NCBI GenBank assembly: GCA_964020975.1
Contig: OZ026619.1
Location: forward strand, 95,092,804-95,156,803
Source of the DNA: Hermodice carunculata
Lineage: Eukaryota; Annelida; Polychaeta; Eunicida; Amphinomidae
DNA length: 64,000 nt
Direction of reading: 5' to 3'
A program made the position numbers and the translations under genes. The first letter of the stretch is position 1. Each line of letters opens with the position of its first letter. Shown piece after piece: positions 13,503 through 24,495 of this stretch. The notes under the pieces were generated by a model. That model searched no databases. It saw nothing but the letters and a program-made list of their open reading frames with translations, and had not been told where the DNA came from.

Positions 13503-13703
13503 ATATTATAACAATAATAATTATCAACAATTGAGAAAAAGGGCTAGGCCATAATTATATATCATTATACAAATCCTTTTTGTGAAAGTAGACGAGTAAC
13601 ACAGGACGACACCAGACATATAGATATGACTCCATTACATGTAAAGTATTATAGTGCTTACATTGTGCCAATAAGTGGCCAAAAACTTTATATTATCAAG
13701 AAC

Positions 13704-13885
13704 CAGTGAAACCTCATTATAACGACACTCAGATATCCGACATATTCATTATAATGACACCAGTTTTGAATTGTACACATTCATTTTCTGTGTTGTTTGA
13801 TTCATGTATCTGACATATTCAGCTATCTGAAACATTTATGAGGGAACAGATGGTGTCATTTGTGTCATTAACAGAGTTTTCACTG
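13704..13885. mobile_element. pogo/Tigger-like MITE, copy 1
   Basis: It starts CAGTGAAACCTCATTATAAC and ends with the complement GAGTTTTCACTG beside TA. This resembles the terminal repeat of pogo/Tigger-type Tc1/mariner elements. A sister copy is at 40025-40190 inside the helicase intron. Confidence 0.68.
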
Positions 13886-13988
13886 TATAAGCCAATATGT
13901 CAGTTTGACCTTTCAAGGTCACTCAAGGACAAACACCAAAAGAAACCACATACTATTAGGCACCTTCCAATTAATTTTTTTTTTTTTT

Positions 13989-14282
13989 TTAACATGCAAC
14001 ACATGTAAGAAACAATATGTTGGCCAGACCTTGCGCCCCCTACGTGACAGATTGCGAGAACATTACCGTTACATCAGTAATGGCGACATTACACAACCTT
14101 TGGGCAGACATTTCGCCCTAAGTGACAACACGGATCTGAATCTCAGAGTCCAAATATTAGAGTACATCCCAACTCCGCCCCGCCTAGAGCGCTCTAGATT
14201 GCTGCGACTAGACAGGGAAAAACACTGGATGCACCAACTACGCTCTATTGAACCTTTCGGTCTCAATATCATGGGGAAATGA
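13989..14282 (+). pseudogene. Penelope-like element GIY-YIG endonuclease, C-terminal part
   Basis: The open frame begins at the truncation and reads TCNTCKKQYVGQT, a cysteine pair followed by the YVG half of the GIY-YIG motif. RDRLREHY carries the expected arginine, and REKHWMHQLR and then EPFGLN carry the conserved glutamate and the typical C-terminal signature of Penelope-like endonucleases. It ends with TGA at 14280-14282. The GIY half and the whole reverse transcriptase lie beyond the 5' truncation. In intact elements this domain nicks target DNA to prime reverse transcription. The frame is otherwise uninterrupted. Confidence 0.82.
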
Positions 14283-14700
14283 GCTCAATGGCTCAGTCTT
14301 ATGCTAAATTTTTGTTGTCAGAGCTCCCCTCCCCACAATATTATGTACACTCTCATTGCCACACGAGTGGCAATCCTTTGGAAACACTGGAATTCACTTC
14401 TGGAAATGTGCCTCCACACATTCCTTAGCCCCTATTCAGGGCCCCCACTGTAAAATGTTTACAGTGACCATTCAAGCCCAAATCCATTTTGAACCCACTG
14501 ACCCAGTGGTGTCGACCCTAGGTTTTCAACCAATGAAAAACCCCACAGATTCAAAATTCTTTGAATCAAATCCTACCGTGGAAACCAATTTTTTCATCCA
14601 CTAGGAATCCGCAGCTACGCTATCATAATACACGTGCATACGTAGCAACGGATCTGTTACCCCACGGTATAAATATAGGCCTTTCACAGTGTTCCCAACA

Positions 14701-14740
14701 GTTCCTGATGAGTTGCTGATGGCAACGAAACTAGTCGAAC
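14701..14740 (+). ncRNA. Hammerhead ribozyme motif of the Penelope-like element
   Basis: All core elements are in order. CTGATGA lies at 14705-14711. Stem II is GTTGC paired with GCAAC (14712-14716 and 14722-14726) around a five-base loop. GAAA is at 14727-14730. CTAGTC follows, with GTC as the expected cleavage triplet (cleavage after 14736). GTTC and GAAC flank the core (14701-14704 and 14737-14740) and form a short stem I. Stem III is only the self-complementary CTAG, the minimal type thought to work as a dimer. The placement downstream of the endonuclease frame fits the element's terminal repeat. Activity is inferred, not shown. Confidence 0.82.
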
Positions 14741-14808
14741 ATTTTTCCTCAAACATCATTAGCCACAGCGGCCACTTGCCCTGTCTTAGCCATAACCTTC
14801 CAATTAAT

Positions 14809-15306
14809 GTTTGACTGTAGCCATGGGCCTAGGATCCACCATTACCAAGATATAAGCCAGTATGTCAGATTTGCTGACTGCTGAGTCAGGGAAAAGCTTG
14901 AATTCTACGAAAAACATATATGCATCTTCTGTCACAGAATGTATAATAACTGCACCATCACCTCCTTCACAATTTTAGTGAAGGTCCACCTGGGCAACAT
15001 CTATGTGTATAAGCAAAGTATTCCATACAACAGTTTTGACAAGAATACATGCACTGTACTACTGCTACATACCTGTATACTAGTGGCAATTACTAATACA
15101 TGGTCACAAAGTTTGATATCCCATGACTTCATCAAAACTTCACATGATCCCATATTTTTTGTAAACCTGTATCATTTTTAATCAAATTATAATCTGATAA
15201 AATTTTGTGCAATTCCTTTAAGCCAATTAGCTGAAAAGAACCTTAACATGCAAAATTCATTAAAAATACTGTATATTGCTTTTATTTTTGATCTTTTTCC
15301 AAACAA
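14809..15306. repeat. Degenerate repeat module, no gene
   Basis: A module with TGCACCATCACCTCCTTCAC followed by AAGGTCCACCTGGGCAACAT recurs in altered form at about 15480-15600 and 15975-16080. This indicates a degenerate multi-copy repeat that ends near 16180 in a family-A-like tail. Confidence 0.5.
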
Positions 15307-15327
15307 AAAGAAAACAATAATAATAAT

Positions 15328-15425
<98 letters not shown>

Positions 15426-15426
15426 C

Positions 15427-15465
<39 letters not shown>

Positions 15466-15466
15466 C
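15307..15466. repeat. (TAA)n microsatellite
   Basis: This is a trinucleotide array of about 160 bp with a few substitutions near 15421-15426. The long Ile or Leu homopolymer frames across it are artefacts. Confidence 0.98.
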
Positions 15467-16620
15467 CATAACAAATACAATAGTTACTGCATCTTAATCT
15501 CCTGCACAAAGCTGGTGGAGGCCCAACCGAGGAACATCTGTGTGTAATCTCCAAGCTTTCCATAAAACCTGTTTGACAATATTGTTATAAATGCACTCTA
15601 TTGCTACATGCATGTACAGCAGCAGCAGCACTTACTGACACAAGATCTTAAAGTTTAACATCCCATACTTTCCTCAAAAATTAACATATCCTCATCATTT
15701 CCACAAACTTTTATTGACTTTGGTCACATTATATTTGGATACAATTTCACGCAATTTTTTAATATATTGTTCTGGAATGGCAGTCGAAAACAGCCATAAC
15801 AAACAAAAATTCATAATGTGTTTTTCATTGCAGCACTACCTGCTGGCCAAAATGTAAACTTTGTAACCCCAGGAGACCCTGTATGCAATATTGAAGCAAC
15901 TGGTCAAGTGTCTCTTGAGACAAAGAAATTTTTAAGTTTTTCCAAAAAAAAATTTAAAACTCATAAAAAATTGAAAAATTATTGCATCATCATCATTTTC
16001 AGAAACTTGGTACAGGATCACTTGGGGAGTATCTAGGTGCAAAATCAAAACATTCCATGCAACAACTTTTGAGAGGTCAAAAAATGTAAAAGTCTAACAG
16101 ATAGGTGGACCGACAGAGGAAGAACGGATACCAACGCATCTCATTTAAGCTCTGGTGACTGACATGTCAGCAAAGCTAACAAGACAGATGTTCAGACACG
16201 AAAGACAGCAGAACAACATTAAATTGATGTTGATCACACACTGATCATAGACCACAGGTCAAGACTTTTTAAAGAATTTATTTATTTTTTGCTTTATTTT
16301 TTCCGATTCAGGTTGTGTATTGTTTCAAAAATTTTATTGTGAACAAAATGTATTGTTTTTTTTGGAGAATCTTACTTTACTTTACCTTTTGAGTCACTGG
16401 AAAAGGTTAGTGCAGTGTCATTATGCACTGCCCAGTCAAACAATCCTCAAATAGAAAGCTCCCCCTTTCAGATCTAGAGGGGGCAGCTGCCCTGGTGCTG
16501 GATTTTGATCAAGGCTCATCCAGATAAACACCATCCACTGACCACAGCTAGAATCACCCTAATAGCTAACACACTACACAGACAGAGGTTTAGTTTGCAG
16601 TCCACTGTACCTTTACTGTC
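15467..16620. repeat. Degenerate family-A-like repeat and spacer
   Basis: Further diverged modules occur (see 14809-15306), ending near 16095-16185 in a GGACCGACAGAGGAAGAACG stretch and a hairpin-like GTGACTGACATGTCAGCAAA, the counterpart of the family A tail. A hairpin of CCCCCTTTCAGATC against AGAGGGGGC lies near 16463-16490. No gene is seen. Confidence 0.45.
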
Positions 16621-17709
16621 TTTTGGCTGGTGAACTTAATTAAACTGGGTATACTATACCCTTACTTTAAAGGTCCTCTTTATTGACCATGCTCAAATTT
16701 GATACATGGGTGACTCATGGGTTGTTCTCACCATATAGTGCGCTTGAAAAAAATTTGGATTGGAAAATAATACTAGGGTCTAATCACTTAAAAAATCAGA
16801 GCTCTCGCAGCACGTGCATGGGGCACAGATAGGTGATAATAATCGCTAATTGATAAACATTCCAAGTTTAAACAATTACTTGGCCAAGAGTTGTATTCAT
16901 CAGAATTTTATTTCTGTCAACACAAGCAGACATTTTCACTGTCGTACATACGATTACGTTACGATAGCAAAGGTACTGGCAGTAATTATTGGTTTGCTCA
17001 GCGGGTCACACTGCTCACCGTCAGTGTCATCTGCCCCAACTATGTCAAAGCAGCGTCAAAATACAATAAAATTTGCATGGTGAATTCATCTGCAAATTAA
17101 CATCAAATGCCATTTATTGGTGGGTTCTAACAGTGTTGGAAAAAATAGGTGCCTTGAGATGACTTCCCAGGCAAAAACAGCACACAACTTCCAGTCACAC
17201 GCAAGTGACAGCATGGAGTGGATCTGCGGTGAACTGACCCAGTCTCATGGACTGATTTGGGACACATTCGGCTATTCCCGCTATCCCCTACCTTTGCGTA
17301 TTTGCCTGTGACTCCAAATAATTGTTGCAATATACATTGGAATCTTTATTTTCGCATGCTGCAATATAAACAAAGCTTCCCATTTGTGTGTTCCCTCCGT
17401 AAATTACGGCAGATTCACACATGTTAACTGGGCAGAAGCCATGATGAAACCACTGTAACACGAGCCGTGATTGGCTCATTTTTGCATGTGACTCAATTGA
17501 CCAATCAGGTGATGTGTTGTGAGTCAGACCACATGGCCAAAGCAGCTGTTTGTGTACAGTTGCAGGAAAGATGTTGACGGTGCACACACTCGATTTCTGA
17601 TTTGAAATATTAAACTTTTCGTTTGAATTTGATCTAGGAACACCGTTTATTGCAAGGAACTTGCCAATACTGTATATGCAAATTTACTACGATGTACCGA
17701 TAGCATTCA

Positions 17710-17985
17710 TGGTAGGTACGCAAACGATATGCGTTTACAGAACTGCCACACGGTGCGTGCGAGTGGCATTAAATCAAGCCGGAAAAAAAAATTTTTTTGC
17801 ACTGTTGAAAAAAATATATTCCAACTGCAACATTTTGCGCACACCGGGCGCCTTATACGAAACAGAAATATTTTTAAGGCTGGCCTCAAGATTTACAGGG
17901 AAAAGTGGCAAGGCCCTGGGAACTGATCTAACATTTGTAAGGAACACTTTGTACAAAGTGACTTTGATTTGTCAAATATGACGAT
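17710..17985 (+). pseudogene. Decayed THAP zinc-finger domain of the TTAA element
   Basis: Three pieces of a THAP-type C2CH DNA-binding domain are visible in order but in different frames. They are an N-terminal MVGTQTICVY near 17710, an NCHTVRASGIK stretch that supplies the next cysteine and the usual GIK/FxxFP entry, and near 17927 SNICKEHFVQSDFDL, the expected C-x2-H-F block. At least two frameshifts and one stop (TGA before SNICKEHF) separate them, so no protein is made. THAP domains bind the transposon ends in P-element and Kolobok-type transposases. Confidence 0.55.
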
Positions 17986-19204
17986 GTTTAAGATACATGT
18001 ATGTTTGGCAAGAAAAAACTACTGCTTTTGCCAAATGCAGTCCCATCACTGGATAATGGAAGGATTCATTGAACTGACTAAATTAGGCATTACTCATAAA
18101 ACCAGGAAGAGTGATTCATTTTTTACACAGTATTTACAAATTAATCTTCAGTATGATTCTGATTTCAAGGTTTTCATTACAGCAAAATATAGGTGTAGTA
18201 ATTCTACAACAGTTACAATGTATCACATAAGGACAGTCACATTGACAACTCCCATCTGGGATGTTACAAAGTAACATTGTTACAAAACTTAAGTGTGTTT
18301 AACCATTTTGATTCAATTGATGGAAAAAATGGGTGGAAAGCGTGGACAAACAAGGACAGATCTTGTTCCATACCCAGGTCTAGGGTTGAACAGTCTGTAA
18401 CAGGTTAGCTGGCCACTGTAATGCGGATGTCCAATTACTAATGTATATTACGAGGTGTTTAATCCCATAACCAGATAACACTTGTTTGGATAGCTACCAC
18501 ATTCATGCCTCATGTACGCAGCTGCCAAGATCAGTGGGCGGCTGGCCTTTCATTTTTTCAGTCATGTACCACTGCTTGTGACAGTCCAAGGCCAGCTCTC
18601 AATAATTGGGTGTACAAAATTTCATCTCACTGTACATTGTGATTAATATGGAACCAGCAAATAAGTCAGTCACAAGAAAATATTTACCACAGTTAAATAA
18701 TGGATACGATATGAAATAAAGGATATCATAAACACGTGTACTGATGACGATGCATACGGAAACATAAATTACTGCCCTCCAAGGGTCGCGAGGTTACTGC
18801 CAGGTAGGAGTTCGGATATTGAAAGGTAGTCATAAATGCAAACTTATATTTAATCATCCATGGACCACACAGACGGGAAGGGAAAATTAACTGTTTGTTT
18901 AGACTTTTATATACCATAGGCATAGGCCGTAGCTGTTTCCGAGAATGCTAGAATTTGAAACACTACAAGACCTGGCCCATCCTGATGCAAATTCCAATTT
19001 ATTCAAATTATTGTATTTTATGCTTGTTCTTGTTAAATGAAATTTAGCAATTTTTGATAGGAAATATCTCTTTTGAAATGAATTATCATTGCCCACATGG
19101 CAAGTTGGGATTGTCTGGCTGTAACACTGCTGCAGTCCCTGCAGTACTGGTGATGCTAGGGTTCTAGGCATCTCCTTATATGTGTAAGACTGAATTATCT
19201 TTTC

Positions 19205-19315
19205 CTACGCTGCTTCAGCTTTTCTCATTAATTCTTCTTCACGCTCGTCACACCATGTATACGAAAAACTCAATTCAGACTCCTCTGAATCACTATGCTC
19301 TGTTGTATCTGCCAT
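19205..19315 (-). CDS. Small acidic ORF inside the TTAA element (36 aa)
   Basis: The ATG at 19315 opens a frame with an acidic, Ser/Glu-rich N-terminus (MADTTEHSDSEESEL) and a Glu/Lys-rich end (CDEREEELMRKAEAA). It stops at TAG 19205-19207. The composition resembles the N-terminus of a longer nuclear protein, perhaps a first exon of an element-encoded protein on the minus strand. I do not recognise it and cannot show that it is expressed. Confidence 0.25.
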   Translation of the reverse strand: MADTTEHSDSEESELSFSYTWCDEREEELMRKAEAA

Positions 19316-19750
19316 GATCGATGGACTCTTGGCAAACTCATTCAGTGTGAAAAGGTCTTTCTCTTATCGGTCATTTCACTCAAATTTCAAAAGTCCCAAT
19401 ACTTTAATATGTAACTTGCTAGCACTTTCTATTGGTCTGGAGAATTTTTATTGGTAAAAACCAATGGACGGTACTTTTCGCATGGACTGCAAGCTGAAGG
19501 CACTCTGGCTTATAACAAATGCACCATAGCCAGCGGGTTGCGTTCATGACGTCACCAACACTCTCCCACACCGGGCCATGATTAGAGAAAATTCACGCTC
19601 TTTCCTGTCGCAAATGTGGCACACTTTTGGAGCTAAAAAAACACTATTCAAAAATGAAATTTAACATTTTGGTTTTCAGATATCATTTCTACCCACCCTA
19701 AACATCAACTTTCTAATTTGTGGTACCCATTCAATCAAGAGGACCTTTAA

Positions 19751-19840
19751 GTTGGCTGGTGTACTTAATTAAACAGGGTACACTGTACCATACTATGTTT
19801 TGACGGGTGTACTTAATTCAGCCTGCGTATGCTGTACCTG
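19751..19840. repeat. Tandem repeat units flanking the TTAA element
   Basis: The unit TTGGCTGGTGTACTTAATTA then AACAGGGTACACTGTACC occurs at about 19752-19789, with a degenerate third unit near 19800. The matching unit on the other side of the transposon is at about 16623-16660. The transposon therefore split an older array with a period of about 50 bp. Confidence 0.65.
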
Positions 19841-19888
19841 TATCCTACAGTACATCTAATGTTGTATAATGGAAATTACGTTTCCTAC

Positions 19889-19988
19889 CTGCAGTGCCAA
19901 ATTCCATCCTTGAGCATAAACGTTTGCGAAGTTCTTCAACATCATTTTTATTGACAAGATCTTGTATTTCATCTGTTGTTTGCTGATT
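19889..19988 (-). CDS. PGM2: Phosphopentomutase / phosphoglucomutase-2, exon 2
   Basis: The minus-strand exon lies between a TTTTTCAG acceptor and a GTAGGA donor. It encodes 33 residues plus one base, including NDVEELRKRL and SRMEFGTAG, the sequence that in PGM2 and PGM2L1 proteins leads into the GLRA block before the active-site serine region. Phase is 0 at its start, matching exon 1, and 1 at its end, so the next exon must begin by completing Gly. PGM2 interconverts ribose-1-phosphate and ribose-5-phosphate (and the deoxyribose forms) in the cytosol; PGM2L1 makes glucose-1,6-bisphosphate, and this fragment cannot separate the two. Later exons lie at lower coordinates, presumably beyond the window start; none was found in 1-19888. 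Confidence 0.88.
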
Positions 19989-20544
19989 CTGAAAAACAAA
20001 ATATCATTTAGTCAATGGTTTGGACAGGACTAAAGCATATAGCTCACACTCAGGAAGCTGAATTTCACTCAGCTATCACCTTGTGAAATACAACTTTCAA
20101 TAAATTTTTTTTTCTGTCCAAAACACGTGTACATAAAATAAGTTGAAATGCAGCTGTGATTCTGTAAAATCTTAAAAATTATCACTCTCCAAGCATGGGT
20201 GGCATTTTTAGTTGTGGTTGACTTGATGAAGCATCGCCCGGGTCACCGTCTGGAGTGCAGTGTGGAAGTTCATGAATGTTCTCCTTTTGCATTCTAGTGG
20301 CAGGGTTGTTAGCTTTCTGTGTGCTCTTGGGCACAAGACATATCTCTTTTGCATCCAATTTGGCCATAGAGTGACGAGCAAATCACTGCGCGTGGCTAAA
20401 TAGTCGGTGAAGGGGCATCAGTCAGTATCAAGCCTGCCATTTCTTGTCTTCTGACAGAGAGAGCATGTTTGCTTTATGGGAGCAGTAATTAAAGATAGCT
20501 GCTTTCTTCAACGGGAAACATTGAATATGGCAATGTGAAGTCAG

Positions 20545-23500
20545 GACCATGAAATGTGATGCATATTTTATATCTCAACCAATCAGAAGCCAAGATTTTT
20601 ACCAACATATCTTTCCTATTAAAACTTTTTTTTAAATTCCCCCCCCCCCCAAAAAAATCAAACAAATTCCAAAAATCACTGGCGCATTACCATTCTTATA
20701 AACTTGGTAGAGACCCAACCAAGATACACTGCCACCAAGTTTGAAGTCAATCTGACTCACAGTTTCTTCAGAGAAGTCTGAAATGTGAATTAGCATTAGA
20801 ATCCCTATTGACTTACATAGTAATCAATAGAAAAGGTGCATTTACCAATAAGTACCCGAAATGAAAAGAAATTTTAAATCCGGAACCCACAGCACTGCCA
20901 CCTGGTGTACACCTGTGTCTGACCCTTTCACAAGAAGCATATCCACCAAGTTTGAGCTTAATCTGAGTCCCGGTTCTGGAGAAGTTGGAAATAGAGAAAA
21001 CACACACACACACAAAAAAAAATCAGATTTTTTTTTTTTTTAATTGCAGTACCACCTGGTGAACAAATTAATAACTTGGAGCCTGTAGGTCTGTCTCTGT
21101 GTGATATCAAAGTAATCGGGTGAGCAGTTTCAGAGAAGAAAATTTATTTAATATTTGCCCAATAAAACGAACAAAAAAATCATGAAAAATCCAACAAGAG
21201 GACTGTGACAGTCCTGTGCTCAGTTGACATGTACATTTACCAATGCGATTTTTTAAGATTTGCCCTTCCCCCCCCCCCCCAAAAAAAACAAAGAAATTCA
21301 TTAAAAGTCCAAAAATCAATAGAGCATGACAACTTGAACAAGTCTGGTGGAGGGCCACCTACGGTATATTGCCACCAAGTTTGAAGTCAATCTGCCTGAT
21401 GTTTTTGGAGAAGTCCAAAAAGTGAATTAGCATTATAATGCCCATTGAGTTGCATAGTAATCAATGGGAGAGGTGAATTTACCGACAAGTACCCAAATTG
21501 AAAAATATTGTTAAAAATCAGTAATCCACAGCAGTGCCACCTAGTGTACAACCTTTGTTTAACACATCCAAATGATATATATCCACCAAGTTTCAGCTTA
21601 ATCTGAGGGATGGTTCTGGAGAAGAAGTCAAAAATAAAAAAAAATAAAAAACACCAAAAAAACATTTAAAAAACATAATAGAATTGCAGCGACACTTGCA
21701 GAAGAAATAAAGAACTAGGAGCCTCTAGGAGCGTTCCTGTGTGATATTAAAGCACTCAGGTGAGTGGTTTCAGAGAAGATTTTATAGGATTTGCCTCAGA
21801 AAAGAACAAAAAAAAACCCATAATAAATCCAAAAAATCAACGGAGTGTGACCATTTGGACAAATTTGGTAAAGACCCACTCAAAGTATATTTCCACCATG
21901 TTTGAAATCAATCTGGCTTACCATATTGGAGAAGTAAAAAATGTGAATTTGCATTAGAATGTCCATTGACTTCCATAGTAATCAATAGGAAAGGTGCATT
22001 TACCAATAAGTACCTGAATTGAAAAAATTGTAAAAAATCAGGAATCTGCAGCAATCCCACCTGGTGAACAACTTAGTTTGACCCTTCCACAAGAAACACA
22101 TCTACTACGTTTCAGCTTAATCTGAGTGACGGTTCTGGAGAAGTCGAAATTAGCAAAAACACACAAACATCATAAACAAGAGGGCTGTGTGAACAGCTCA
22201 TGATCAGCTTACCTAGACGTTCATCACACTTGCAGCTGTCTGAACTAGGGACAGGATCAAGGTCACCCATGTTCTGAGTTAGTCTGAACTTTATAGAAGA
22301 ACACTAACATGTGCAACATCAAGGTCCCAGTTCAAGTAGTTCTCAAGTTCATGTATGCTTCACTGTGACTCCAGAAATGAGGTCAAGGTCACTCATGTCA
22401 GGGGTAAAAATTAACTGATTTTAACCAGTAGCATTTGAAGGGTTTGCTACCAAGTTTAATTTTTGGTAGCAAATCTGAGAATTAAGTAGCAAATCATGCG
22501 GGTTTGGCAAAGCCCACCTAGAACGTGCAGGGACATGCCCCATGGGAAAATTTTGAAATCAAGCATGCAAATTAGTGCATTCTGAGGCACTTTTTGACAT
22601 GAACTGGAGAGCTAAATTTGTGATTTTAACCAGAAAAATTTTGGTGGCAAAGGTCTGCTACCACTCAATAAATATAGGTATCAGATCATAAAAGTTGTTA
22701 GCAAATGCTACCCTTAATTTTGACCCTTGCAAAAAATGTAAATTGTTGACGACGGACGACAGACAACGGACGATAGACGACAGACAGATGGAGGACCATA
22801 AGATAAGCTCAGCTGACTGACAAGTCAGATGAGCTGAAAATTAGAAAAAAATGCAGCACCACCTGTTGAACAAATTGAGATCTGGGGGCGCCCAGAAGTG
22901 TTCCTATGCAATTTCAAAGCAATTGGTCAATCAGTTTCTGAGAAGATTTTTTTAAGATTCCTGCCCGACCCCCCCCCCCCCACACACACACACACACACC
23001 AAAATGAACCAAAAAAAATCATCAAAACTAAAAAAAGTCACTGGACCATGACCATTTGAGCAATCTAAGTAGAGACTCAACCAAGGCCCATCCTCACAAA
23101 GTTTGAAGTGAATCTGGTCGACGGTTTTTGAGAAGTCGAAAGTGTGAATTGTGGACGGATGACAGACGGATGTCTCTAGTATGTATGGCCAAAGATATTT
23201 CCCATTCTTTTCCAAAACCAAACCAGAATTGTGTATTTTTTTCACCCTTGAAATGGAATTTTTTCATATATGATTTATATTAAAATATACAGCAGTGAAA
23301 CAGAATTTGAAAAATTTTTGCTGATGAAGTGGCATTCCTCATTTTTTGAAACGGAAAATCATTGGCCCTAAGTATGTTACACTTATGCAGAAAAACATGA
23401 CCCATATTCATAAATTTCAAACCCAACAATGACAGCAGAGAGATTCCGGATGGACAACGAACCCTCACAAATGTTGTCAGTCAGCTGAGCTCAAAATGGG
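20545..23500. repeat. Composite modular repeat block, family A, second cluster
   Basis: The modules match those at 5.1-9.2 kb: AACTTGGTAGAGACCCAACC, CCAAGTTTGAAGTCAATCTG and the GTGAATTAGCATTAGAATGC monomer. Heads occur at 21200-21214 (GGACTG/CAGTCC hairpin) and about 22177-22200 (AAACAAGAGGGCTGTGTGAA). Tails with GACGGACGAC runs and the CAGCTGACTGACAAGTCAG hairpin occur near 22745-22835. A MITE (22399-22729) is nested in one copy. C-run and CA-run microsatellites lie near 22968-23000. No gene is seen. Confidence 0.78.
22399..22729. mobile_element. MITE nested in a family A repeat
   Basis: The unit starts CAGGGGTAAAAATTAAC and ends with the near-complement TTAATTTTGACCCTTG. Flanking family A sequence resumes on both sides, which shows later insertion. 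The CAGGGG start resembles hAT-type ends; no clear 8-bp duplication is visible. Confidence 0.55.
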
Positions 23501-24050
23501 ATAAAAACATGTATCCCCCCACGCATTAAGCTGTGATGAAACTATCTATCTACATACATGTACATGTATCAAATTGTGAACTTTCTTGAAAGAAGGGTGT
23601 CCTGTTTGGACTTACCTTGTTTAATGGAAACCCGTGATAGTATAGACAACAAATGGCCAACGTGCCTTATCATACTTATGCTCTGCTGACATATAATCTG
23701 ATGACCATCACCAAACATTCATTTCCTGAAATGTGTTCCCTCTATGGCCTGCAGAAATTAGTTAACCGGTAAGGTCCATGACTGAGTAATTAGTCAAGGT
23801 CATACATATTATGCAATGTCATTAAACTCCCACATAAACACACATTTGTAGTACAGTTAGTACCATTCCCCATATTCTTTGTTGATGTGTAGAATTCAGT
23901 TGTCTTTTTTTTTTTGACTCAAGAAGTACATCAAGGTCATACATACAACATATTACAAAATTTGATCATTGCACAAATGCATATTTGGTGTAAGTTTTGC
24001 AGTTCCATCTCAATTTATTATGTCATGGACATCACAATAAAATCATTTCA

Positions 24051-24104
<54 letters not shown>

Positions 24105-24137
24105 GGCCATCCAAAAATATATCAAGGACACACAACA

Positions 24138-24354
24138 TACCGTAAATTGCTTTAATTCCGCTGTTCTTATTTTCGCTCATTTCACTGATGGCACAAAATC
24201 ATGAAAATAAAAACACAGTGAAATAGTTTTTTTAGCACTCTTTGAACAGGAATTTCGTCCAAAACTGTGAAATTAAAACTACAGTAGTATACAGTGAAAT
24301 GTCAAAAATACAAAACCATGAAAATTTTAACATGTGATAAAGCAATTTAAAGTA
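24138..24354. mobile_element. MITE with CGTAAATTGCTTTA ends
   Basis: Left end TACCGTAAATTGCTTTAAT is an imperfect inverted repeat of the right end ATAAAGCAATTTAAAGTA. The interior repeats TTTCAC and GTGAAAT motifs in both orientations. The right end has been amplified in tandem (see 24319-24495). Confidence 0.5.
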
Positions 24355-24495
24355 TTACAAAATTTTATTATTGGCCCTGAAAATTTTAACATGTGATAAA
24401 GCAATTTAAAGTATTACAAAATTTTATTATTGGCCCTGAAAATTTTAACATGTGATAAAGCAATTTAAAGTATTACAAAATTTTATTATTGGCCC
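24319..24495. repeat. 59-bp tandem triplication of a MITE end
   Basis: Three almost identical 59-bp units, each containing GAAAATTTTAACATGTGATA and then AAGCAATTTAAAGTATTAC, begin at 24320, 24379 and 24438. The array has grown from the right terminal part of the preceding MITE. Confidence 0.9.

Larger units (their letters stand above)
13976..14794 (+). mobile_element. Penelope-like retroelement, 5'-truncated, with 14-bp target duplication
   Basis: The insertion is bracketed by an exact 14-bp direct repeat, ACCTTCCAATTAAT, at 13962-13975 and 14795-14808, which marks both ends. Inside are a run of about 15 T residues at the truncated 5' end, the C-terminal GIY-YIG endonuclease portion (13989-14282), and about 500 bp of non-coding 3' sequence containing a hammerhead ribozyme motif (14701-14740). 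Linkage of a GIY-YIG endonuclease to hammerhead ribozymes in the terminal repeat is established for Penelope-like elements. The reverse transcriptase is missing, so the copy is dead on arrival. The clear target duplication suggests a moderately young insertion. Confidence 0.85.
16671..19746. mobile_element. TTAA-flanked DNA transposon of about 3.1 kb with THAP remnant
   Basis: The termini are AGGTCCTCTTTATTGA at 16671-16686 and the complement of AGGTCCTCTTGATTGA at 19731-19746: 16 bp with one mismatch. TTAA lies directly outside each end (16667-16670 and 19747-19750). The flanks on both sides are units of one host tandem repeat, as expected for insertion into an array. The interior holds a decayed plus-strand THAP domain near 17710-17985 and a small minus-strand frame at 19205-19315. 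TTAA plus THAP fits a Kolobok-like element; piggyBac is the alternative. Confidence 0.68.

Noticed and set aside
15187-15563. Poly-Ile and poly-Leu frames
   Set aside because: They are translations of the TAA microsatellite on both strands.
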